64,000 bases of DNA from F22 sp963675625. Its GTDB lineage: Bacteria > Bacteroidota > Bacteroidia > Bacteroidales > Bacteroidaceae. Location of the stretch: positions 1,178,001-1,242,000 of the forward strand of contig OY776497.1 of NCBI GenBank assembly GCA_963675625.1, in the 5' to 3' direction. Both the position numbers and the translations under genes were made by a program. Positions 44,960 through 52,430 of the stretch are shown in pieces; the first letter of the stretch is position 1; every line of letters starts with the position of its first letter. The notes under the pieces were generated by a model that saw only the letters and a program-made list of their open reading frames with translations, searched no databases and was not told where the DNA came from.

Positions 44960-47900
44960 TTAGAAATTAAGGCTAAGACCAAGAATAGACACCAATGGAC
45001 GTGGATAGATATTGTTATCAATACCACTTTGGATTTCTGGATCTAGTCCCTTATAATCCGAAACAGTCAATACATTCTGTACTGTACCATATACACGGCC
45101 ACTAATACCTGTTTTGAATAAGTCTTTGAAAGAATAACCCAAAGTTACATTATCCAACTTCAAGAATGACGCGTTTTGTACATAATAATCTGACATGTAG
45201 TAATTTCCAATACCACTAAAGTCATTAGCAAGAACCATTGTAGGACGGTTACTCAAGAAATTTTGAGGGCTAAATAGTGTATGTGTATTTGCATTGTTTG
45301 CTTCAACATCATTATAGACGTAGTTGTTTAAACTAGCACGTAAAGAGAAACTAAAGTCCCATTTTTTCCAGACAACTTTTGAAGTAAATCCAAGAAGTAC
45401 ATCTGCAGCTGGTTTCTTATAGAAGTAACGGTCACCATCATTGATTACACCATTTCCATCACGGTCGACATAACTATTTTCAATTGGTTTACCTGCTTCA
45501 TCATAGACTTGTTGGAATACATAGAATGAAGAGGCTGGATGACCTACAGCATGTGCCTGTATAGTTGTACCAGTACCTTGACTAATATTACCAGTAGCTA
45601 CGTAATAGCTATCATCATCACCTGCAGTCAATTCTGTAATTTCATTGTCATTGTATGTAGCATTAAAACCTACAGTCCAAACTAAATCATCAGTAACAAT
45701 TGGTTTTGCATCAATAGAAAATTCAAGACCTTTATTTTCCAAAGAACCAACATTACTATTCACTTGATTACGGAAGTTCGTACCAGCTGAAATATAGACA
45801 AAGTTCAACAAATCATTAGTCTTACGATAATATACATCAATAGAAGTATTGATACGCCCCTTCAAGAAACCGAGGTCAAGCCCTGCATTGTAAGTCGTTG
45901 TTTTTTCCCACTTCAGGTTGTCATTATAAGCATCAGGACGTTGTGTAACATCACCGAAACCAATATCATAATAGCCACCATTACGGTTTGTTTGGTAAGT
46001 AGCAAAGTATGAGAAGTCAGCATTGATATTTTGTTGACCAGTAATACCATAGCCTAAACGAAGTTTCATATCAGACAACCAATCTACGTCTTTAAGGAAT
46101 GCTTCTTCCTTCATCTTCCAGCCAAAAGCAAATGATGGGAATGTACCCCAACGATTATCTTCGCTAAAACGAGAAGATCCATCACGACGTACTGTGGCTG
46201 TAAACAAGTAGCGGTCAAGAAGTGTATAGTTTGCACGACCAAAGAATGAAACTAGGTAGTTTTCAGTAGCCCAATCGTTGTCTGTAGGTTGGTATTTTTC
46301 ACCAGGAAGTTCTGTGTTGGTTTCAGGATAATATCCATACCCTGTATTATTTCCTTTACGGTGAAAGTGTTGCCACTCATAACCACCCATAACATCAAAT
46401 CGGTGTATACCTATTTCTTTGTTGTATTGAGCATACGCATTGAATGACAAATTGTACTTATCTGTCTTATCAACACCATAGTATCCGTAGTAGTTGTTGC
46501 TAGCTGATACATTTGAAATGGTATTTGTCTGACGACCAGTTGAATAATCAGCACCAGCATTTGCATGTACATGAATATCTTTAAAGAAAGGCAATTCATA
46601 ATCAGCTTCGATATTACCTACAAATGACTTAGATGTCGCACGATTGTTTTGTTGATTCAAAGTAGCGACTGGATTGGCTGCTGCTAGACTTTGGAACGTT
46701 ACTGGCCATGTTGGGTCATTTAATGAAGATCCATCTGTAGTCCATTGATAGTATCCACCAAATAGTTTTTGCATATTTGCGTCATCACTATGCACTGATT
46801 GGGTAGGGTCATAACTTGCAGCAGCACCAATAGCTCCCCCTTCTGCGTAACGGTTCTTAGCCAACATCAATTTTGTATTAATGTTAAACTTCAATGAATT
46901 GTCCAAAAAGGCTGGAGAAGCGTTGGCAGAAATTGTATAACGTTCAAAATTAGAAGTCTTCAAAATACCATCTTGGTTGGTATATCCAACAGAAAAACGA
47001 TATGGCATATTTTTAAGACCTCCAGATACGGTGATATTATGATCAGTAGCAAAAGCTAATTGGTAAATTTCATCTTGCCAATCGGTATTTGCATTACCTA
47101 GCGCAGCGTAAGCTGCACTGTCTTCTCCGTAGAAATTCTTGATGTATTCTCTATACTGATTTGCATCCATCACATCAAGAGTCTTTTTGACGGAGCTTAC
47201 AGATACATTACCATTGTAACTAACCTTTGGGGCTGATCCAGCCTTACCTTTAGACGTGGTAATAATGATGACACCATTAGATGCACGAGAACCATAAATA
47301 GCTGTTGCAGACGCATCTTTAAGGACCGTCATTGACTCAATATCATTAGGATTAACCATAGACAATGGATTAGCAAGACCTTGCACTCCTTCATTATCCA
47401 TAGCTAGTCCATCAATAACTATCAATGGGTCATTGCTAGCGTTAAGAGAAGATCCACCACGAATACGGATAGTTGCACTTCCACCAGGAGTACCACCATC
47501 ACTAATCACGCTGACACCGGCAATCTTACCTGTCATCATATCCTGAGCATTCGTAGTTAAACCACGATTCATCTTGTCAGGCTTGATTGCAGTAACCGAA
47601 CCGGTCATATCTTCCTTTTTTACTTTACCGTAGCCGATAACTACAGCTCCTTCTAGCATTATGGCATCTTCTTTTAGAACCACTTTAACTCTTGGAGCAG
47701 CAGCTACTTCATAAGTTTTGTAACCGACATATCTTACTTGGAGTATAGCTCCTTTGTCGGCTTTTAGTACGAAATTACCATCAAAATCTGTGATTGTACC
47801 ATTAGACGTCCCCTTGATAAGAACATTGGCACCGATGATAGGTAGCCCCGTGTTGTCAGACACATTACCTTGAACAGTAATTTGCTGTGCATACGCGGCA

Positions 47901-47971
47901 ACAGATAAAAACAATCCCAACACAAAAGTTAGAATCGCGCGGGATAACATCCCAGTCTTGACCTGCTTCAT
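44960..47971 (-). CDS. susC: SusC/RagA-family TonB-linked outer-membrane transporter
   Basis: This is a 1003-aa TonB-dependent importer. A signal peptide ends AYA (28), then a carboxypeptidase-D-regulatory-like domain (about 31-105) with VQGNVSDNTGLPIIGANVLIKG follows. The plug contains GVSVISDGGTPGGSATIRIRGGSSLNASNDPLIVIDG and DATAIYGSRASNGVIIITT, and the barrel runs to the C-terminal Phe1003. It is the first gene of the operon and pairs with the downstream susD, which caps its opening. No SusR-type regulator lies next to it. Confidence 0.96.
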   Translation of the reverse strand: MKQVKTGMLSRAILTFVLGLFLSVAAYAQQITVQGNVSDNTGLPIIGANVLIKGTSNGTITDFDGNFVLKADKGAILQVRYVGYKTYEVAAAPRVKVVLKEDAIMLEGAVVIGYGKVKKEDMTGSVTAIKPDKMNRGLTTNAQDMMTGKIAGVSVISDGGTPGGSATIRIRGGSSLNASNDPLIVIDGLAMDNEGVQGLANPLSMVNPNDIESMTVLKDASATAIYGSRASNGVIIITTSKGKAGSAPKVSYNGNVSVSSVKKTLDVMDANQYREYIKNFYGEDSAAYAALGNANTDWQDEIYQLAFATDHNITVSGGLKNMPYRFSVGYTNQDGILKTSNFERYTISANASPAFLDNSLKFNINTKLMLAKNRYAEGGAIGAAASYDPTQSVHSDDANMQKLFGGYYQWTTDGSSLNDPTWPVTFQSLAAANPVATLNQQNNRATSKSFVGNIEADYELPFFKDIHVHANAGADYSTGRQTNTISNVSASNNYYGYYGVDKTDKYNLSFNAYAQYNKEIGIHRFDVMGGYEWQHFHRKGNNTGYGYYPETNTELPGEKYQPTDNDWATENYLVSFFGRANYTLLDRYLFTATVRRDGSSRFSEDNRWGTFPSFAFGWKMKEEAFLKDVDWLSDMKLRLGYGITGQQNINADFSYFATYQTNRNGGYYDIGFGDVTQRPDAYNDNLKWEKTTTYNAGLDLGFLKGRINTSIDVYYRKTNDLLNFVYISAGTNFRNQVNSNVGSLENKGLEFSIDAKPIVTDDLVWTVGFNATYNDNEITELTAGDDDSYYVATGNISQGTGTTIQAHAVGHPASSFYVFQQVYDEAGKPIENSYVDRDGNGVINDGDRYFYKKPAADVLLGFTSKVVWKKWDFSFSLRASLNNYVYNDVEANNANTHTLFSPQNFLSNRPTMVLANDFSGIGNYYMSDYYVQNASFLKLDNVTLGYSFKDLFKTGISGRVYGTVQNVLTVSDYKGLDPEIQSGIDNNIYPRPLVSILGLSLNF

Positions 47972-48108
47972 GCAATTTGAATTTAAAGTTAACGATTATG
48001 ATAATATAGTTATATGCAATCTAAGGAAGAACGTATTGTGTTAAGGTCTTTAAGTAAGGCTTATACTCATAGTAGTCAAAAGTATACAATTCATCCAAGG
48101 TTACGGTG

Positions 48109-48116
48109 CAAATATA
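48109..48116 (-). promoter_or_regulatory. -7 box of the susC operon
   Basis: The minus strand reads TATATTTG, perfect to consensus, about 138 bases before the susC start. No TTTG is visible at the usual distance, which fits an activator-dependent promoter. The rest of the gap 47972-48444 is AT-rich, without a gene. Confidence 0.6.
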
Positions 48117-48346
48117 GTCAGAAAGGGAATAGAGAATATAGATGTGTGTGCAAATGTCAAGAAAACCTTCCGCAAACGTTTTCCGTTCAAATTAACAGTG
48201 CAAGTATGTAAATCTCCCCTTCTAAATATCAAAAATAATAAAACGAGAAAGAATTACAAAGAAAATATGCTAAAAAAATAACATATTAATCAAAATCGGC
48301 GGGGCAAATAAAAATAATACTTTGAAAAGGATCTTTCAAAAAGGGC

Positions 48347-48384
48347 AAAAAAAAAGGTCAGAAAACTCAATTTGAGCTCTGTCC
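48347..48384 (-). terminator. Terminator after the 119-aa exported protein
   Basis: A partly imperfect stem-loop (48356-48384) is followed on the minus strand by nine T (48355-48347). It ends the small gene's transcript before the susC promoter region. Confidence 0.7.
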
Positions 48385-48400
48385 TTATCGCCATTAGGGT

Positions 48401-48420
48401 CAAGGACAAAATTGTCCTTG
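48401..48420 (-). repeat. Hairpin CAAGGACAA in the 3' region of the 119-aa gene
   Basis: A 9-bp stem (48401-48409 with 48412-48420) is nearly palindromic. The GTCCTT at 48381-48386 could pair with the same AAGGAC arm, so alternative folds exist between the stop codon and the terminator. Confidence 0.6.
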
Positions 48421-48444
48421 CCACGCATCTTACGTCATCCAGTC

Positions 48445-48804
48445 TTACTCGATAACAATGCCTTTGTTGTTAAGTGTTGCATTGACTACTCTAGTATACT
48501 TTACATACTGATCACGAGTAAGTGTCTGCTTCATCAATTTCAAGTTGCTATAGATAGCTTTACGAGTTAGCTTCTTCTCTGTAGAATCTGCTGTTGCGTT
48601 GTTAGCCTCTGCCATATCAGACGAAAGATTTTCACTGATTTTTGAGACATCTGCTTTTTGGTCTGCAGAAAGTGCCAAAAATTGGCTCAACTTATTGACA
48701 TTGACGTTTCCTTCCCACTTCGCTGTAGTAGGCTGTATGCCTGCTGCAAAACTCATAGTAGCCAGGGAAAATACTGCTACAAGTGTTAATCCTAATTTTC
48801 TCAT
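48445..48804 (-). CDS. Small exported protein of unknown function
   Basis: This is a 119-aa protein with a clear signal peptide (MRKLGLTLVAVFSLATMSFA) and a mature part of about 100 residues, mainly helical and rich in Ala, Lys and Asp. The stretch LSQFLALSADQKADVSKISENLSSDM and the later LMKQTLTRDQYVKYTRVVN recall the LTxxQ repeats of Spy-like periplasmic proteins (L-x-x-D-Q twice), but the match is loose. It has its own promoter about 300 bases upstream and an unusual repeat-rich leader. I do not recognise a function. Confidence 0.75.
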   Translation of the reverse strand: MRKLGLTLVAVFSLATMSFAAGIQPTTAKWEGNVNVNKLSQFLALSADQKADVSKISENLSSDMAEANNATADSTEKKLTRKAIYSNLKLMKQTLTRDQYVKYTRVVNATLNNKGIVIE

Positions 48805-48838
48805 TTTCTTTTCAATTTAAAAAAACAATCCTTATCTG

Positions 48839-49050
48839 TTATCCTAATTACCACATTGGGTTAATACAATCTCTTATAACCCCTAATTCTAATACCTTTT
48901 AATACCTAATCAAAATACCTAAATAAACAATCTATTAATTACCTTTTCGTTTCCTAATACCTGTCGAATCAAAATTACCTTGCTAATACCTGGAGATTCT
49001 ATAATCTCTATTTGTGTTACCTATTGAATGCTTATCCTAATCCTCAACCT
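48839..49050 (-). repeat. Reiterated AGGTAWT motif in the leader of the 119-aa gene
   Basis: On the minus strand AGGTA occurs eight times between 49022 and 48893 (plus-strand TACCT at 48893, 48903, 48916, 48940, 48958, 48976, 48987 and 49018), usually as AGGTATTAG or AGGTAATT. Related TAGGAT units flank them. The spacing is irregular (10-31 bases). The whole lies between the -7 box at 49109-49116 and the start codon, so it would be transcribed as a 5' leader. Confidence 0.75.
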
Positions 49051-49108
49051 TAATCCTATTGAATGGTTTGTTTGGTCTTTATATGACCTTTGTTATCTTT
49101 TTACACTG

Positions 49109-49140
49109 CAAATATATGAATTGTCCAGCACGTATACAAG
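49109..49140 (-). promoter_or_regulatory. Promoter of the 119-aa exported protein gene
   Basis: The minus strand has TATATTTG (49116-49109) preceded by a CTTG -33-like box (49140-49137) with a 20-base spacer. Transcription from here gives a leader of about 300 bases. Confidence 0.65.
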
Positions 49141-49274
49141 CAATATAAACGAAAAACATGTTTTTCAACATCATGTTTTGATATAAGTCAACTTAATATG
49201 AATATGAAGCATAAAACAGGCCATTATTGTAATATTTCTGTAACATCATTAGCTCTAAAATCATATTGCCACAT

Positions 49275-49302
49275 GACTTTTTTTGACGTATCAAAAAAAG
49301 TC
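49275..49302. other. Perfect hairpin upstream of the RRM protein gene
   Basis: A 12-bp perfect stem (49275-49286 with 49291-49302) with seven consecutive T-A pairs encloses a CGTA loop. It lies 114 bases before the RRM start. The neighbouring 49117-49415 has no gene that I accept. It may be a terminator for leftward or rightward transcription or part of a long leader. Confidence 0.65.
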
Positions 49303-49415
49303 GCAAAGTTTATAGAAAGAAAAAAGGCATATTGTGCACGTTTCTCAAATTTTATGCGTTTCTTTGTCGCCAGAGATAGTTCATGAGGACTATCATTTAT
49401 TTAATTTCTTACAGT

Positions 49416-49661
49416 ATGAATATTTTTATTGGGAATCTTAATTACAAGATTCGTGAAGAGCAACTAGGAAACTTGCTTTCAGAGTTCGGTGATGTTCGCT
49501 CAGTTAAAATCGTTATGGATCGTGAAACAGGACGTTCTAAAGGTTTTGGATTTGTTGAAATGTCAAATGACGCAGAAGCTTCTGCAGCAATCAAAGAATT
49601 GAACGGCTCAGAATTTGAAGGTCGCACCATGGTAGTCAATGAAGCGAGACCTCGCAACTAA
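49416..49661 (+). CDS. RRM-domain RNA-binding protein
   Basis: This is an 81-aa protein that is almost entirely one RNA-recognition motif. RNP-2 is IFIGNL at residues 3-8 and RNP-1 is KGFGFVEM near residue 45, both with the aromatic residues that stack on single-stranded RNA. Such short RRM proteins are common in Bacteroidetes and cyanobacteria and are often cold-induced. There is no glycine-rich tail. I start at the ATG at 49416; an upstream in-frame start at 49383 would add 11 hydrophobic residues before the RRM. Confidence 0.93.
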   Translation: MNIFIGNLNYKIREEQLGNLLSEFGDVRSVKIVMDRETGRSKGFGFVEMSNDAEASAAIKELNGSEFEGRTMVVNEARPRN

Positions 49662-49706
49662 GCCGCAGCGATAATTTTCGATTCACTCCGGTGACAAATT
49701 TTATTG

Positions 49707-49747
49707 GAGCAAGTAAACAGATTCACATGCTGTTTACTTGCTCTATT
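49707..49747 (+). terminator. Terminator after the RRM protein gene
   Basis: A perfect 14-bp stem (49707-49720 with 49730-49743) has a 9-base loop, followed by a moderately T-rich run. Confidence 0.75.
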
Positions 49748-49813
49748 TATTATACAATGTATACACGAAAGCAAACTTCCCAGTAATATAAGGCTAAATA
49801 AAACGCACGCTAT

Positions 49814-49865
49814 AAAAACAAGTGCGACAGCGTGAGTCATACTTCAGACACATGCCGTCGCACTT
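49814..49865 (-). terminator. Terminator after the MlaF-like gene
   Basis: A 9-bp stem (49820-49828 with 49857-49865) encloses a long, partly paired loop. On the minus strand it is followed by GTTTTTATA. It overlaps nothing and lies just after the MlaF-like stop codon. Confidence 0.65.
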
Positions 49866-49867
49866 CT

Positions 49868-50623
49868 TTACAATGTGCTAGCCGCAGCTTTTTTTACAAT
49901 ATCAGAGGCAAAAATAAATTCTTTGAGAGGTTCACAATCGGTATGTAAAATCTCACTTCCTTTACCTTCCCAAGCTTTATGTCCTAGGTGCACAAAAGAG
50001 ACCTGCTCTCCAATACCAACCACAGAGTTCATATCATGGGTATTGATAATAGTAGTCATATTAAATTCTTTGGTAATATCTTGAATTAAATGATCAATAA
50101 CTATAGAAGTTTTAGGATCAAGACCAGAATTGGGTTCATCACAAAACAAATAGGTTGGATTCAAGGCTATAGCACGAGCTATAGCTACTCGTTTTTGCAT
50201 GCCTCCACTTATTTCATCTGGCATTTTGTCCACCGCTTCTAAAAGATTAACGCGATCAAGGCATGCTAATGCTCGTCGTTTTAATTCACGGTAAGTATCG
50301 TTAGAGAATACCTGTAAAGGAAACATCACGTTATCCAAAACACTCTTTGAGTCAAACAAGGCAGCACTTTGAAAAATCATGCCAATCTCTTGACGTAAAG
50401 CTTTTCTTTCTCTCTTTGAGAAATTAGAGAAATCACGACCATCGTACAAAATTTCACCTGAAGTAGCTTCCAAAAGACCAACTATACATTTCATAAGTAC
50501 AGTCTTTCCAGACCCACTCTGCCCTATAATAAGGTTGGTTTGACTTGGTGGAAACAAAATATTGATATCATGAAGAACTTCTTTTTCTTCAAAGGACTTA
50601 TATAAATGCTTGATTTCAATCAT
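49868..50623 (-). CDS. MlaF-like ABC transporter ATP-binding protein
   Basis: This is a 251-aa ATPase of the MlaF group that drives phospholipid traffic between the membranes. Walker A is GQSGSGKT at residues 34-41. The signature ISGGMQKRVAIARAIAL and Walker B YLFCDEPNSGLDP follow. The Met-Gln-Lys in the signature and PNSGLDP are typical of Mla ATPases. It lies 45 bases after the permease gene with which it works; an MlaD-like gene is not in the window. Confidence 0.93.
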   Translation of the reverse strand: MIEIKHLYKSFEEKEVLHDINILFPPSQTNLIIGQSGSGKTVLMKCIVGLLEATSGEILYDGRDFSNFSKRERKALRQEIGMIFQSAALFDSKSVLDNVMFPLQVFSNDTYRELKRRALACLDRVNLLEAVDKMPDEISGGMQKRVAIARAIALNPTYLFCDEPNSGLDPKTSIVIDHLIQDITKEFNMTTIINTHDMNSVVGIGEQVSFVHLGHKAWEGKGSEILHTDCEPLKEFIFASDIVKKAAASTL

Positions 50624-50668
50624 ATGCTTATGGGAAAAGCCTCCCTAGTTTAATTTGATTTTATTATT

Positions 50669-51412
50669 CTATCCCATTAATAACTGTGTCAATATTAAAT
50701 CAGAAAATAAGATTAATACAGAACACCGTACAACTGCATTGGTCGATGCTTTACCAACTTCAATAGAACCTCCTTCAACAGTATATCCAAAATAAGCAGA
50801 TACACTAGATATTAAGAATGCAAAAAAGAAAGATTTAATAATAGCACACCATATATACCATTCAACAAACCAATATTGCATCCCAGCTGTCAATGAACTA
50901 GGTGTCATCATATCGGTAAACCAAGCAATGCAATAAGCTCCAAAGACGCCTGAGGAAAAACTAAAGATGACAAGCAAAGGAATCATCGTCATCATCGCGA
51001 CTATTTTGGGAAGGATTAAATATGCCGCGGAATTAACCCCCATTATCTCCAAAGCATCTATTTGCTGTGTAACGCGCATAGTACCAAGTTCACTAGCGAT
51101 ATTAGATCCGACCTTTCCTGCCAAAATAAGACACATAATGGATGAAGAAAATTCTAACAACATTATCTCACGAGTCACATAACCAACGGTCCAAACTGGC
51201 ATCCAAGGGCTTTCTATATTAATTTTAATTTGAATGGCAATAACTGCTCCAATAAAAAGAGAAATTAATAAGACTATCCCTACAGAATCAACACCCAACT
51301 GCATTAATTCCTTCACATACTGCTTCCAGTAAATACGGAATTGCTCAGGACGGGCAATGACTCTTTGCATAAGTTGGACATACTGCCCAAGTGAGTGTAA
51401 AGCTTTAATCAT
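50669..51412 (-). CDS. MlaE-family ABC transporter permease
   Basis: This is a 247-aa inner-membrane permease of the MlaE family with about five hydrophobic segments. Family motifs are FIGAVIAIQIKINIE, the conserved EFSSSIMCLILAGKVGSNIASELGTMRVTQQIDALEIMGVN loop (coupling helix region) and a C-terminal GYTVEGGSIEVGKAST. It is the first gene of the permease-ATPase pair, with a promoter that is divergent from lptB. Confidence 0.93.
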   Translation of the reverse strand: MIKALHSLGQYVQLMQRVIARPEQFRIYWKQYVKELMQLGVDSVGIVLLISLFIGAVIAIQIKINIESPWMPVWTVGYVTREIMLLEFSSSIMCLILAGKVGSNIASELGTMRVTQQIDALEIMGVNSAAYLILPKIVAMMTMIPLLVIFSFSSGVFGAYCIAWFTDMMTPSSLTAGMQYWFVEWYIWCAIIKSFFFAFLISSVSAYFGYTVEGGSIEVGKASTNAVVRCSVLILFSDLILTQLLMG

Positions 51413-51436
51413 ATACTTGTGTTATTTTTGTCAGTG

Positions 51437-51444
51437 CAAATGTA
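51437..51444 (-). promoter_or_regulatory. -7 box of the MlaE/MlaF-like operon
   Basis: The minus strand reads TACATTTG, perfect to consensus, 24 bases before the MlaE-like start codon. Confidence 0.55.
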
Positions 51445-51466
51445 CCCATTTTCCCTAGATTATTAG

Positions 51467-51474
51467 TACATTTG
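51467..51474 (+). promoter_or_regulatory. -7 box of lptB
   Basis: TACATTTG lies 17 bases before the lptB ATG. It is the same sequence as the divergent box 22 bases away. Confidence 0.55.
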
Positions 51475-51491
51475 CTGCAAAATAGTTAAAT

Positions 51492-52256
51492 ATGTCAGAG
51501 ACTGAAGAAAACAAAATGGTACTCCGCACCGAAGGATTGGTCAAGAAATATGGCAAACGAACAGTTGTGCAAGGAGTCAGTATTGATGTCAAACAGGGAG
51601 AAATTGTTGGATTGCTCGGGCCTAATGGCGCGGGTAAAACAACCTCATTCTATATGACTGTAGGATTGGTTACTCCTAACGAAGGACGTATTTTTTTAGA
51701 TGATCTTGAAATTACAAAATATCCAGTATACAAGCGTGCACAAACAGGAATTGGGTATCTAGCACAAGAAGCTTCAGTATTTAGAAAGATGTCAGTAGAA
51801 GACAATATTGCATCTGTACTTGAAATGACAAACAAACCAAAAGAATATCAGAAAGAGAAACTGGAACGTCTTATTGCAGAATTTCGTCTTCAAAAAGTAC
51901 GTAAATCACTTGGAGATCAATTATCAGGTGGTGAAAGACGCCGTACGGAGATTGCAAGATGTTTGGCTATTGACCCCAAATTTATTATGCTAGACGAGCC
52001 TTTTGCTGGTGTTGACCCAATTGCTGTTGAAGACATCCAACAAATTGTGTGGAAACTAAAGGACAAAAATATAGGTATCTTAATTACCGACCACAACGTA
52101 CAAGAGACATTAAGTATTACAGATAGAGCTTATCTCTTATTTGAGGGTAGAATCTTATTCCAAGGAAACCCAGAGGAATTGGCGGCTAACCAAATTGTGC
52201 GAGAAAAATATCTAAGTAATAGTTTTGTACTCCGCAGAAAAGACTTTATGAAATAA
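51492..52256 (+). CDS. lptB: LPS export ABC transporter ATP-binding protein LptB
   Basis: LptB powers lipopolysaccharide extraction from the inner membrane by the LptB2FG complex. Walker A is GPNGAGKT at residues 43-50, the signature is LSGGERRRTEIARCLA, and Walker B is FIMLDEPFAGVDPIAVEDIQ, followed by the switch His in ITDHNVQETL. The LptB-typical GIGYLAQEASVFRKMSVEDNI is present. Other lpt genes are not in the window. Confidence 0.96.
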   Translation: MSETEENKMVLRTEGLVKKYGKRTVVQGVSIDVKQGEIVGLLGPNGAGKTTSFYMTVGLVTPNEGRIFLDDLEITKYPVYKRAQTGIGYLAQEASVFRKMSVEDNIASVLEMTNKPKEYQKEKLERLIAEFRLQKVRKSLGDQLSGGERRRTEIARCLAIDPKFIMLDEPFAGVDPIAVEDIQQIVWKLKDKNIGILITDHNVQETLSITDRAYLLFEGRILFQGNPEELAANQIVREKYLSNSFVLRRKDFMK

Positions 52257-52280
52257 GACAGAAACTCAAATAAACATAAG

Positions 52281-52310
52281 AAGCATTGACGATTCGTCAA
52301 TGCTTTTTTT
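52281..52310 (+). terminator. Intrinsic terminator after lptB
   Basis: An 11-bp perfect stem (52281-52291 with 52295-52305) has a 3-base loop and runs into seven T. Confidence 0.9.
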
Positions 52311-52330
52311 ATATCTATTATTCCTTACAC

Positions 52331-52376
52331 AATAAAAAGAAGAAGGATGCACTCCATCACGGAGCACATCCTCTTC
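52331..52376 (-). terminator. Intrinsic terminator after rpoC
   Basis: A long stem (52339-52355 with 52361-52376, one bulged base) is followed on the minus strand by CTTTTTATTG. It closes the ribosomal/RNA polymerase operon. Confidence 0.85.
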
Positions 52377-52430
52377 ATCGTATAATAATATCATAAGATG
52401 TCCTATAAAATAGGCACGATCTTGTCTTAT

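Noticed and set aside
48014..48211. A 65-codon plus-strand frame upstream of susC
   Set aside because: It crosses the susC -7 box, has no family match and no own promoter that I can see.
48839..49050. CRISPR array in the repeat-rich leader
   Set aside because: The units are only 5-9 bases, irregularly spaced, and there are no long direct repeats with unique spacers or cas genes.
49198..49386. A 62-codon plus-strand frame before the RRM gene
   Set aside because: It contains the perfect hairpin at 49275-49302 and looks like translated non-coding sequence.
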